Shown piece by piece: positions 11,797-23,719 of a stretch of 64,000 nucleotides of DNA. A program made the translations under genes and the position numbers. The notes under the pieces are model-generated. The model was not told the DNA's origin. It saw nothing but the letters and a program-made list of their open reading frames with translations, and searched no databases. Source of the stretch: Chytridium lagenaria (taxonomy: Eukaryota; Chytridiomycota; Chytridiomycetes; Chytridiales; Chytridiaceae); NCBI GenBank assembly GCA_025449115.1, contig JAHLKC010000043.1:186001-250000 (forward strand). The letters run 5' to 3'. Within the stretch, counting starts at the first letter, position 1, and each line of letters starts with the position of its first letter.

Positions 11797-12453
11797 CTTG
11801 GCAGTTCTCTCGTTAGAGGCTTAAAGACGGTGTGATGGGAAAGGGGGGATTTGAAAGGAAAGAGCCTCTTGGGATCGACCAAATTTTTTCACTTGACTGA
11901 AAATTGGAAAATTTCTTTGATTGGCTGAATATACTCTAGCACGGTAGCACAGGGTTTTCTTTTACATAAATAAATATTTTATGTAAAGCAAGCAAGTAAT
12001 AAATACGATCGAGGTATTTATTCGATGCTATTTAAATACTAAAATAAATAAATAAATAAATAAATATTCCTGTTTAATTATCAACCCTCGTTTTCACTAT
12101 AAAAGCTGGGCCACACCATCACACACTACTGCAGTTCCTGTTTTGCTGTGCATGTCGATATCATTGGCGCATTCGAAAACTCACCACTTTCATCCTCTCC
12201 TCTTCCTTGCAAGGTAGATGGGGTGACTGGCTGTGCTGTGCTGCTGTGCTGTGTTTCAATGTGTGTCAAAGGTGGTCCCTTTTCCATGAACAACAATTAA
12301 ACCCAATGAGGAGACGCGCTCAGGATATTCCGCATTAAAAAAGGGGAAAAAATAACAACCAAAAGTATGAGTTTAATTAATAGCTAAATATTTATTACTA
12401 CGTGATCATGCACCTTCCTTCACAACATGCTTACAACCTCGGCACATCACGGC
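11797..12453. other. Promoter region of EF-2 with simple repeats
   Basis: 657 bp between the EF-2 start and the BRO1 stop, on the same strand. Contains a run of ATAA units (about 12040-12066) and a TGTGC/TGCTG-rich stretch (about 12225-12252). No coding frame or RNA gene recognised. Expected to hold the EF-2 promoter and BRO1 terminator. Confidence 0.5.
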
Positions 12454-15194
12454 CTATGACAGACCAAGACCCTCCACAGATGACACGAGCCCTGCGTCAT
12501 CTCGTTCACGCCTCCTCTGAGCAGCAAAGTCTGAATTTTTAAGCCACATTAATATCTCCTTGCCATAAAAACAAATTAAACTGCAACACGAAAAATATCC
12601 GATATGCAATGCAAATTCAGAAACTCACCGTGGCATCGCTGATGATATTTCCTCAATATCCCCTCAAATTGTAGATAGAACTTTACAAAAACCTGAATCA
12701 GCCCCAAGCCTCAAAACACATAACAAAACTAGGCCACAATGGCCAATGCGGCAAAATTTACGTGATAAAAAAAAAAAAACAAAACAACTCTGACCTTTGT
12801 CCCTTCCTCTACATTTTGAAGGATCTCCTTGTAGAGCATAGTCGAAGTAGTCAGACGCGCCACAACAGCATTTCGCTCATTCAACTTATCATTTGCTTTC
12901 AAGCTCTCTGCAAGTCCAGAGAATATCTCCTGTTTCAAAAAACATTTAGAAACTTATCTACAAGCAGTGCATCTACAAAACTGGCTGTTATAAATGATAT
13001 TGAATTCTCACCCTAATCTGTCCTTTTAAGTCATCTAGCTCATCTATGGACATTTTCAGCTCGCCGAGTCCAGCCTCAGCCTCCTTAAATTGCTCTCCGA
13101 GAAAACTAGACAGATTTGCTTTGCCTTTATCAGCTACAAACCGCAGCGCTTTGCTTTCTTCCAATATTTAGTAAAGGAACTACAAAGTATATAGAGTCAA
13201 ACAAAAACGAAGGCTCACCCAGATTCTCTTGCTTGACCACATTACCAGCAGTAGCTTTAAGCATATGAATCTTCTTAAGTAGTCCATCGGCAGTGATAAG
13301 CTGCTTCTTTAATATTTGGACAAGACTTTGCGTTTTTGGAGAAGTTGGTGCCTTTGGAAGTGCTCGTGTCAACGTCTTAAATAAAAACGCGTCGCAAAGC
13401 AAAAACAGAATTAGAAACAAGTCATATCAATCGTAAAATTTAAGCAAAGTTATAAATGAAAAAAAAACCCCTTCCGTTACATATAAATACCTCTTTTGAT
13501 GACAATACCGAAAGATCAGACCATATCTGATTCTTCTTTTCGGTAATTTTGGGAATCCGACTGCATCGCTGACTCAAGCTTAATCCCATAATTCCTCCCA
13601 ACATCCTTGAGTGTTTTTGAAACATCCTCAAAGCTCGGTAATATTGCCGCAGCCCTTGGATTGATAAGCTTAAACTTTCCCTCCTCCGCCTCCTCAACCT
13701 CAATAAACCCTTGTGCTTCTTTTAACAAACTTTTGACGCCCTCTGAAGTCCTTCCCATCAAAATCCACTTCTCATCAAGCACTTTAGCAGGTCGTGTTGA
13801 TCCAAACCCCTCTGCTTGTTTTAAAAGGAAAGGTGGAATGGTGTCGGGATTTTCAAGGCCTTCAATTGCGTGCGGGAGGTTCATAGAGACGAGGTTTTGT
13901 TGAAGCATGGATGCGACGTGGTCACTGCGTGTGAGGTACTCGTCGACTAAGGCTTGGATCTTGATACGATGTTGATGTATACTCCCAGCAATAGAGGGCG
14001 GGAGAAGGCCTTTAAAAAGCGGTTCGATGTTGGAAAGAGATGAAGATGACCATGCCGAAGATTCTGTAACAGACTTAACAATAATGGCGGACAGGATTTC
14101 CGGTAGGGTGTCAGGTTTTGGAACGAGTTCCATATCTTTGCATAATAATCATTCACAAAGGATTACTGATGTTAGTAACATAACACAAATACGAAACAAC
14201 TTAAAATTAAAAGAACCGTCCTTACATATCTCATCGTTGTCCTTTTTGGCAGCTGCATAAGTCTCCCCAAACAACTCGAAAAGTTTCTTCACCTCCGCCC
14301 CAACCTCCTCTGTCACATTTTTAAACTCCCTCGATTCCATCGCCTTCTTCACATGCTCCGTCCCCTGCGCTAACCACGCCAACTGCTCCCCATACCGGCA
14401 CTCCTCTCCAGCCTCTACCCCTCTCCTAAAAGCCGCTGCAGCAAAAAACTGTCTCGCTTTTAAAAACATCTCTGCAATCCACGCAGCAGGCAGAAGTCCT
14501 GACATCCCTGACGCAATGCAAGCCTTCTCGTATAACTCTCCAACTCCTCTTGCAAGTCTCGCTACAGTCGCGTGCTTCATGCCGTCGGATATGGCTTTCA
14601 ACCAAAAACACTCTTGTGCTTGAGCGAGCATAAGGGAGGAGAGAGCGTCGAGCGTGCCTTTGTTGAAATCAGGGAGAGCATTGAGACGGAGGGGTCGACC
14701 GTGTCGCTAAGGACTGTGAAACATCCTGAAGCGTTTTGGTAGTATGAACAGGCTCGTTTTAAACCTTCAACGGACGTCCGGGTTGTAATGCGGCCAGTTG
14801 GCATAGAACAGCGCCAAGGTTAAAAGAATCGACGCTTGTTCGAAGCCGAGGTTGTAGCTGGAGGTGGCGGCGGGAGGTTCGTCGGTGGATGTTGATGCAG
14901 AAGTAGATGGGGTCGGTAAGGAATCCGTCCATGTGAAGCAAATCCGGACATTACGTTCATCGATTGGGAAACGGAGAGAGAGTTGTTCCAGCTGGAAACG
15001 GTATTCGAGAAGACTGGATATCAAATACTCTGTGGGTTCCTGCTGAGCGCATCTCTGGCGGAGTGCATCAAGATGGACAAAGTCGTCGGAAAAGCGATCG
15101 GGTTTTCAGAGAGATGAGACTTTATATAGGTCTTAAGGGAGTACACCAGCGCCGTTGAGATGTTCTCTGTCCTTCGTGGGGTCACCTCTAGCAT
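12454..15194 (-). CDS. BRO1-domain protein (ALIX/Bro1/Rim20 family)
   Basis: ESCRT-associated adaptor of endosomal sorting or pH signalling. N-terminal BRO1 domain: LLEYRFQLEQLSLRFPIDER, FNLGAVLCQ or equivalent frames near 14850, YYQNASGCFTVLSDTV, LMLAQAQECFWLKAI, KHATVARLARGVGELYEKA; then a V-domain-like helical part: FKGLLPPSIAGSIHQHRIKI, VDEYLTRSDHVASML, FVKFYLQFEGILRKYHQR. It ends shortly after (ERDDAGLVSSVEGLGLS, TAG 12456-12454), so the Pro-rich tail of animal ALIX is missing. Start ATG 15194 gives MLEVTPRRTENISTALV; a one-base frame slip near 15100 separates it from FSDDFVHLDALRQ. It could be Rim20/PalA, Bro1 or ALIX; the sequence alone does not decide. Confidence 0.85.
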
Positions 15195-16119
15195 GATGGC
15201 TGTTCGGACTTTGATGCGACAAATTCTATTCAGTCTTGATGCTTAAAAATGTCGATAAGGGAAAGCGGCCAAATAAAAAAAGGACAACTGCAGAATGAAG
15301 ACGATGAAAGATGGAGAATTCCAAGCAAGATAAAGACTTTTCACACGCTACCAACGTTCATAGAATTGCGGCATCGGATGTCGCGTCCATATCAGAAAAA
15401 ATAGAGCTGCACATAGGGTTGCAATTACATCAAAACACATGTAGTAGGATCGTGATTATCGCAGCAAGAGGGTACAAGGTCGCGGAGTTTAATGAGATAT
15501 TTTTACCTGCTTCGTGGTAGAATACGTCTAGTTACGATTGTGATTTGCGTGAGGTTAGAAAACGCGCGGTTGTTAATAATTGGTGGTGGAGAAATAGTCA
15601 AAGAAGTCGCTGCGCCTGTGGTCTGTATGGGGTTGAGGGAATTTGAGTCGTCACCTTAGTGTATTAGAGAGGAATTGCCAAAGGCGATTACATTGGTAAC
15701 CGTTGAAGCAGTAGGTGAAGACGTCGTGGCCACAAATTAAAAAGGTGTTGTCGTTTATAAAGGATAAAGGTTTTTTAGAAATGGTTGACGTGATCGATGT
15801 GAGCGTCAAGACTTTATAAATCGGTGTAGTGACGATCTGGCGAATACAACTCGACGATTAATTTGGAGTCACAGACCGTCACTGTCTCAGTTGTTTTAGT
15901 TACGTAAATATTAGTGCGCTTCAATTAAACGGGCCCACCCCACATCTCACATATTGACTGACTCGGTTGAGTAGGATCACGAGGAATGCATTGATTCAAG
16001 CAGAACTTGTCCCATATGGATTGCGTGGAGTCGCGTAAAATACAGCTCTATAAATCAAAGCTATGCATATATTCCTTTAGTTTTATATCATTACTCAGAT
16101 TTATCCCGTACAAGGCTTA
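15195..16119. other. Region without recognised gene
   Basis: About 925 bp between the BRO1 start and the eIF3h-like stretch. Short open frames occur on both strands (for example 15311-15520 on the + strand) but none shows conserved motifs or convincing splice continuity. It presumably contains the promoter of BRO1 and the 5' part or promoter of the next gene. Confidence 0.4.
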
Positions 16120-16917
16120 TGATTATCTCGCAGCCCTCAATCCTAAAGTTTTATCGCAACACAGTTGGACGGCTCACCATGCTTCATATGGCCAATGTAG
16201 ACGGAACGCCATAAGCCAGCAGTGCCGGCGTGCCGGCGTATCCTAGTGTGCGGTCGACGCATCACTTTTGAGGGATTGCATGGAATTCGACGAGGTGAAA
16301 AAAGGTAGACATAAAGAGTCTGAGATATTGTTGATGGCAACGTAAACTAACCATGACAAAAATGAAGTGGGGATCGATGTGACTATAATATAGGATGGCA
16401 GCAATTGGGATGTGAACGATTGAGGTTTCTGAAGACGATTTTGAAAGCGAAAAGATAGAGTCTTTTGAAGAAAAGGGAATTATTTGAGATAAATTGGTTT
16501 TCGTATACTCTCATGTTGCCAGGGAGAGTTCCAAAGGTGTCGAAGTACGAAAAGCTGGTGTGGATAACAGCACTCACGCATGATTGTACTGTCGCTTTTA
16601 TATTTGTGGATCTTGAGCTTCTGCCATCACCACTCCTGAAAACCCATAGTTATAGTTATTTTATTTTGTATTTGGATATTCCATCCCGTCGCGTGCAGGT
16701 AATGCGTCAATCGTTAATTTCTCATCAAATTCAACAAATTTGTGCCATGCTGGCTGCTGACGCCCGGAAAAGTCTCATTAAATTTGATATCTATAGTAAT
16801 GTGCTTACAAAAGCTAAAATAGAAGTTTCCGTACGTGCAAAGTGGTCTGCAGGCTTAAAGGATAGTGGCCTTTGTTTAAGCAAAAAAATCAAAATATTAC
16901 TTGAGATTAGGCAATAG
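16120..16917 (+). CDS. eIF3 subunit h-like, incomplete or decayed
   Basis: Fragments match translation initiation factor 3 subunit h (MPN-fold scaffold subunit) in the right order: ILKFYRNTVGRLTM (family: GLVVLKIIKH), EFDEVKKGRHKESEILLM (family: FDEVQYQMEMMRSL), VGIDVTI + IGWQQLG (family: VNIDHLHVGWYQS), KLVFVYSHVARESSKGVEV (family: VLIYDPIKTAQGSLSLK), and the C-terminal SLISHQIQQICAML (family: SLLIANQINNYC). However, in-frame stops or one-base slips separate these pieces (one near 16390), and roughly 100 residues expected before the C-terminal piece are not visible. Either a pseudogene, a strongly reduced subunit, or a mis-assembled gene. The start could not be placed. Confidence 0.45.
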
Positions 16918-17110
16918 TCACTGCCATAATCTCTGGGTGAACAAAATAGGGTGGATAAACCATACGGGAACTTCGATTACCATACACGCATTGTTATGTT
17001 TGACATTCTAACAAAAAAGGTGTTGCGATGCCAAGAATCACATATATATTCAGCTATGAGATGGCCATTCAGGCACAGATCGACACAAGAAAAAGGTAAA
17101 CCCAAAATGA

Positions 17111-19101
17111 TCAAGCTTTCACACTAAGAGCGTCAACTCCAGGGAGAACCTTGCCCTCAAGGAGTTCCAAGCTTGCACCTCCACCGGTGCTAACGTGAGA
17201 AAAGTCGGCTTCCCTCTTGGCGTTCGCAACCGCAGTGGCGGTGTCTCCTCCACCAATGATAGAGATAGCGCCTATAAGAGTGTGTCAGCTTAAATACAAA
17301 AGCCACAAAAGAAGCTGACAAAAACAAGATCACGAAAAGAGGGCAGCGCCTCAAAAGTGTAAGCAGTCATACCGTTTTTAGTGGCCTTAGCAGCAGCCTC
17401 AAGGAGCGAGGTGGTTCCACCCGCAAACTTGGGGAACTCAAAAACACCAGCGGGACTAGATTAAGAGGAAGGAATATTAGAAGCTCTCCACAATGCAATC
17501 CCTTTTCACTACATACCCGTTCCAAAGAATGGTCTTGGCAGAGAGCACGGCCTGCCTAAACTCCTCGTTCGACTTCTCACCACAGTCAAGACCCATCCAT
17601 CCGTCGGGAATACCAGTCTCGTTGGTAGCGTAGCCAGTCTAAAGCGAACAATCAGCACCAATTTTTTTGACTCTTTACCAATTATCGAAAGCATGAAAAT
17701 TAAGAGTTTACTCACGTTTGCATTTGCATCGAACTTATCGGCTAATAATAAGGCATGCTTAGAATCGAGAAGCACAATTAAATAGAGTCAATAACTTACC
17801 GGTCACGAAGTCGCTAGGAAGGTAGATCTTGACACCCTTCTCCTTAGCCTTCTCGAGAAGGGCACCTGCAATCTTAGCACCCTCAGTATCAAAGAGGGAG
17901 CCACCAATTTTGACACCATGGACGGCCTTCAAGAAGGTAAAGGCCATACCACCACAAATGATGGCACCGTTGACTTTGTCAAGAAGGTTCTCAATGAGCT
18001 GAATCTTGTCGCTGACTTTGGCACTGCAAAAAGAAGGCATGTTAATACAGTCTCCATAGAAAGTGTCGCGATTGACGTACCCTCCGAGAATGGCAAGGAA
18101 GGGGCGCTCAGGGTTCTCGAGGGCCTTAGCAAAAAAGTCGAGCTCCTTCTTGACAAGGAAACCAGCAGCCCGGATGGGAAGGTTCACACCAACCATAGAG
18201 CTAAATATCGACATCTGTTAGGACATTGCAAGACTAGCATCCTCGTTCACCTGTGAGCACGATGAGCAGTTCCGAAAGCATCATTGACATAGATGTCACC
18301 GAGCTTTGACAGGGAAGCCCTGAACTTATCAACGTCCTCCTTAGAAGCCTTGGTCTGTTTTAATGTAAGTCACCAGCTCATATAATGAATAGAATGTCTA
18401 CCTTGTTTCCCTCCTTGTCCTTGACAGAGCCCTCTTCCTCAATGTGGAAACGTAGGTTCTCAAGCAAAATCACCTCGCCTTTTGGATGCGGCAGTGTCAG
18501 AGTGCATTGTAAAATCGTAGCAAAGTGTACACTCACCATCTTTGGGGCTGGCGCAGTACTCCTCAACCTTCTCGCCTACACAGTCTTCAAGGAAGGTGAC
18601 GGGGCGGCTGAGGAGCTTGGTGAGCTCCTCAGCAATAGGCTTGAGGGTGTACTTGGCGTTAACCTTACCGTCGGGACGGCCCAGATGACTCATGAGAACA
18701 ACGCTGCGAGCACCTGTAATGATCGTAAAAAAGCGGTGAACCATCAGCCTTTACAATTCAATGATCTCGCGCAAACGTGCCACTTATGCACGATAAATGC
18801 AACTGGGAAGATCAAGACAACGGTTCCTTACCGTGCTTGAGAGCATATTCGATGGTGGGGAGAGCCGCAACAATACGAGCATTGTTGGAGATGACACCAG
18901 GTCCTCCGAAAGGCACATTGAAGTCAACCCTTTGTCAGATTACAAAAAGGTTAAAAAAGTGCATGCACGATGAAAGGGTTGATGCGCGCATGCAACGCAA
19001 GACCAAACGACGTGAGTGATTGATGGTTGGGCATACCTGATAAGGACCCTTTTGCCGTTCACTTCGACATCAGAGATGCTCAACTTGCTGGACAACGACA
19101 T
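17111..19101 (-). CDS. PGK1: Phosphoglycerate kinase
   Basis: Glycolytic enzyme transferring phosphate from 1,3-bisphosphoglycerate to ADP (cytosol). Starts [20 protein letters not shown] (ATG 19101), then [100 protein letters not shown], then the nucleotide-domain motifs [30 protein letters not shown] and the C-terminus [18 protein letters not shown] with TGA 17113-17111. All exons join in frame across roughly ten short introns with no breaks, in contrast to EF-2. No targeting presequence. Length is normal for the family. Confidence 0.97.
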
Positions 19102-19270
19102 GTGTTTGATGTGGGATGAATGGGCTGAAAGAGATGGAACTTTTTCATTTTCATTATCGATGGAAGACAAGCATTATTGCTGTGTCATTTCAACCCATAA
19201 ACTTTATGTTTCTACCGACACTTTGAGTGGACATAGGTGCAATGGGTGCAGAAAGGCAGGAAAAACACGC

Positions 19271-22200
19271 TCACAGCTCAGTGTGATCAGGCGTAGTCTC
19301 TGCCTCAGCCTCTGCATTCTCTCCCTCTCCCTCTCCCTCTGATTTCTTTTCAGCCTCTCCCTTGCTCTCTCCCTCATCAGCTAATGCCTCCTCAGACTCG
19401 GAGCTTGGTGTTTCAGTAGGCTGAGTGTCACTAGTCGCGGTAGTCTTCTTAGACGAAGACGATGCGCTAGCCTTCTTGCTAGTCTTGATAAATCTAGCTT
19501 GCTTAGATATCAACCTCCCAAATTCCTTGTCAACAAGTGTCCTCTTAAAATCTAAGTCCTTGACGCGCAAAACAGGGTCAACATCCTTAGTGAGCTTGGC
19601 TTGGGCAGCCTCCTTTTCCGCGAGCCACTCCTCAACCTCAGCCACGAGCTTTTGTCCAGGCTCGAGCTCAGTAAGAAGAGGAGACGTTGCGTCCTCCGTC
19701 ATGTTAATATACGCTGAGATAAGGTGAGACGTAGCGTTCAACGCAGTTTTAAGGGAGGCGATCGAGTCAGGACGTTTGTACTCCTCTAGTTGCCTGTCTT
19801 TTATAGGAGTGTGGAGAGCCTTGAGGCCACGAAGCTTTTCGCGCAAAGCGCTCGTCTCAGCGTCATCAGCGTTTTCATTCAACCATTCATGTGCCTCGTC
19901 CCCAGCTATCTTTAGCTTCGACCATTCGTCTGGCTTGCCGTAAGCCTGAGCCTCCTCATTTTCTGCAAAGTCAGCGACGCTGTAAATAAAAGCCTCAAGG
20001 GTGTTGCGGGCCTCCTCACGCACCCGGCGCAAGCTGTCCTCAACGTCCATTTGAGATATTCTACATGTATGAGTTTTAGTTAACATACTTTCCGTATGGT
20101 AATAACTGTTACTGACCTCTGGAGAGCAGCCATCTTGAATTCCGAGGACAGCGGTTTAACACCAGTATAAGTGACGTTGAAAGTGAGCTTCACGGTCTCA
20201 GTGGTAATCTTCTTGCCAGCAGGCTCCGTACTATTCTTAGTCGAGTTGGTTCCCTGTAGAAACTGTAAGTACTGTGAAGTAGAACGTGAATATAAGGTGA
20301 AGTAACAAACCTTGTCGTCCGTAGTTTGGTTGTTGCCCACATTCTCTCCCTCCTTGCAACAGAGTTAGATTATTGAAAAGATTAATATAAACAAAATCAA
20401 GTACCGGGGTGTCATCGTCCTTCTTTTTTCCAGCGCCGAAGAATGACATAACAGTGTCTAAGACGCCAAATTAGCAAGTGGCTCTAATTTCAAGTACCAC
20501 AAACCTTTCAGAGAGGGGTTGTGCTCAAGCTCAAACGTGGCAAAGGCTTCATTGACAGACACAACTCCACCTTCAGTCAACTCAATCAAAGCCTTAACCT
20601 TAGGCTCCCCGACTGTGCTCTCTTTGTGCTTCTCAAATCCAGCGCTAAGACCCTTTACTGAAGCAGAAAGGAATGGAGCCGCATCGGAGCTGGTGTAAAC
20701 AAAAAGAAAAGTAAAGTCAACGATGTTTATGCTGCATCGTAAACTAACCCAATTCGAAGGTCAAATTCAAAGTCCGAAATCCTTTTAAAGTTCATCAACT
20801 TCTTAGCACCCGTCGCTGAACCCTCTGAGAAAAGAGACGTTTTCAAAATACGCGCGTTCTTGGTTCCAGCTTTCAAAAATTTCTTCAACACACAAGGACT
20901 TGAAATATTAACCAAAATACATACCTGTAGTTTGAGTCTCATACCAGACTTCAATAGCCTCCTCGGTAATGTCCTTCACGCGAATCTCACGAACTTTAAA
21001 TTGGTTGCTGACTCCAGCGGAACGGAAACCCGCACCCATAACAGCAGCCTCATCCTGATTTATGTTAACAGCGATACGGCCCCTATATGCAGAGATATTA
21101 GTTTGGATGTCTGTTACAGATGAATGAGGAGACCGAAGAAAAATACCGACTCTCCAACAATCTCCTTTAAGATACTTTGAATGGCGGGAATGCGGACATT
21201 ACCACCTACAAGAATAACGGAGGTGACGTTCTCCTGTAGGAGAAATATCAGTCAAATTCTTACGAAATCATTGAATACTCACCAAAGGAAAGTTAGCCTC
21301 TTTAAGAACGCTATTAATAGAAGCTCCTGTGCGGGCAAAGAGGTCGGCGGCAAGTTCCTCAAGCTCAGCACGACTGAATTTGACCTTAAAATCCACGTCC
21401 TCATGGAGTCCCTCCACCTTAAAGGCGCGTGTCAACATACATTACACAGTCAACAAATATATCAGCCCATTCTCACCGAAGCCATGGTCTCCAAGTTGGC
21501 GCTCAAAATCTGCTTTACCCTGTTTGCCTCCTTCAGCAACTTCGTCATGGCACGCGGAGATTCGTACACGGGAACACCAACTTTCTTTCCGTGTTGCTGT
21601 GTAAACGCGTCGGCTAGCTTTTTCTGAATCAAGAGGTCAATCTGGAGGCCGCCAAGGTCCTTCTCGAAAGAGACAGCCTTAACCTCCAGCTCAACGATGG
21701 AGGTCTTTTTTTTAAATTTGTCTTTAATTTCAACGGTCTGGAACTTGACGAGGCTCGCAAAAGTGTTTCCCGCACCCGAGCCAAAAAAGATGTGGTGCTG
21801 TGGTTCAACGAAGGTGCGGGTCATCGCGTAGTTAAGGGCGGCTGAGTAGGCGTTATTATTAGCTAATGGTGCTTGCGACTGGTTTGAAAGACTCACTGGC
21901 AGTGTTGTCGTTCATGAGCGAAAGAACACGAAGACTTGCAAGCTCTGCAGCATCCAAAATAGCTTTTCTCTGCACTTGGTTGAAAAAAGGGGGGACCTGG
22001 CGACGACGCGGGATATCAGCTTGAAACTTAAAATAGAACGTGGATAACGTACAGTGATAATAGCGCCAGAAACAGCCTCTCCTCCAAATATTTCTGCCTG
22101 CTGCTTCGCGTGGGCCAGCTCCATCCCAACAAGTTCTTCCACTGTGTAAGTGATGGTGGGGGACAATCTAAAGGCACAGGTCTGTCGGTCTTCATCCGCC

Positions 22201-22771
22201 ACCATTTCGCCGAAGAAAGTGTCGCGGTATTGTTTCGCCTCAGGAGATTCGTATTTTGACCCCAGAAGGGTCTTGAGAAAGGGAAACGTGAACTTCGGAT
22301 ACCTAGTGTTCTGATGTGCATCTCGTAAGTATTATTCGCGAGTTGGTGATTTATGTAACTTCCTACCAATGACACTGCATCGGATCCAAAATACCTGATC
22401 CCATCACGGATAGTGATCAAGGATGATGTTTTTCTCTTTGACTCTCTATTAAGCACAATGTCAAGGGGTACTCCAGGTTTGACGATAGACACTTTGAACC
22501 ACTCGCTTCCGAAGTCAATGCCAATCACCTACAGATGGAGTCGATTAAATGAAAAATATGTAAGATTAACCCCAACAGATATGAAAAGAACAATCAGTAA
22601 TGCCAGGGACGTAACAACAGCAACAACGCACGATGGGTAGGATTGAAACACATGTGTATCTGGATAGTTATAACTTACGGATGCATTGACGACTGATGGT
22701 AACCAAGCAAGTACCGCAACAACAATGGCTAGAGCGGCGATAGCCGATAATGACCGTCTTGGATGCTGCAT
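19271..22771 (-). CDS. HYOU1: ER-lumenal Hsp70-like chaperone, HYOU1/Grp170/Lhs1 type
   Basis: Large Hsp70 relative that acts in the ER lumen as chaperone and nucleotide-exchange factor for BiP. Signal peptide: MQHPRRSLSAIAALAIVVAV then LAWLPSVVNA. ATPase domain begins VIGIDFGSEWFKVSIVKPGV and PLDIVLNRESKRKTSSLI (family signature), followed by ALNYAMTRTF and FFGSGAGNTFASLV (near 21740-21850). The C-terminal helical extension reads LRRVREEARNTLEAFIYSVA, EEWLAEKEAAQAKL, then a Ser/Glu-rich low-complexity tail of EGEG repeats. The last four residues are HTEL, a KDEL/HDEL-type ER retrieval signal, which fits the signal peptide. TGA 19273-19271. The frame is continuous in all traced exons. Confidence 0.93.
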
Positions 22772-23719
22772 ATCTTTTCGTTCCAGAGTCCCTGTTTGGC
22801 CAAGATCGAACGGCCCCAACGACGTTGGGCTGACAAGAATTCAAGAAGTTTTGCGACGTGGAATTTTCGATTGGCGACAACTTACACATTCAAATTGTTC
22901 CAGAGTCTTCATCATCATTCAGGATGCGTCAATAGCCACGTCCATTGGGATTTCAGCCGATTTCCCTTCCCACTCCGCGCATCTGAAACGGGAATGCCTC
23001 TATGCTCACACCTGATATCACGCTCACTCTCAAGATTGTAAGCGTGACGAAAAAAAAAACTAACACTTGCATTTGACCATCAACGCTACGATTACCTACT
23101 ACCATCCGACTTGTCCTGTTACCTAATTCCTGGTCTCGTACCATTTTCCGCACACACAGTCTTCCCTTTCTTTTCCATCTTATCTGCTCTGTGGCGATGT
23201 TCACATTTCGTTTATACGACAAATAAAGAACGATAGAACTTCTGCCCGCTATTTTAAAGCTCACCCCTCAGACTGCTTGTATGTCATTCAAAATGGACCT
23301 TCCGACCATTGCCTTCCCCCCAATGACGCAAAAATTATAAGAAACTAAAGGACCTTCCTTGTCTTGTATATTGATATAATTAAGCTGGCCAACATTTTGG
23401 CTCACGGATTACTGACGCGATGTCTTACTTAGTTAGGAAGTGGGCTACAGATGAAAATCTGACTCGTGAACGAAGTAATTCTGGCAGTGAGTCCGAAAGG
23501 AGATGAATTCAACGTGTAAAGAAAGTTGAAAGGGTAGTTACAGAAGTCAAACACGGGATGGCAAGAGTCGGATGAGGTGACTTGCGTGAGTCTGAAGTTC
23601 CGAAGGTCATTCGGGCTGGAGTGCACCAAAGTGAAAAAGCGACACAGTGTGACTCAGACTAGTCAGATTCCATAAAACCCATTCTCTCTCTCGAACGCTT
23701 TACTCCATCCTACATAATA
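22772..23719. other. Divergent intergenic region HYOU1 / HGD
   Basis: 948 bp between two divergent starts. Short frames (for example 22953-23264 minus) lack conserved features. Expected to carry two promoters; a possible 5' non-coding exon of HYOU1 (a GTAAGT donor near 22890 on the minus strand) cannot be confirmed from sequence alone. Confidence 0.45.

Noticed and set aside
22953..23264. Minus-strand 103-codon frame upstream of HYOU1
   Set aside because: No conserved segment, unbalanced composition; treated as promoter region.
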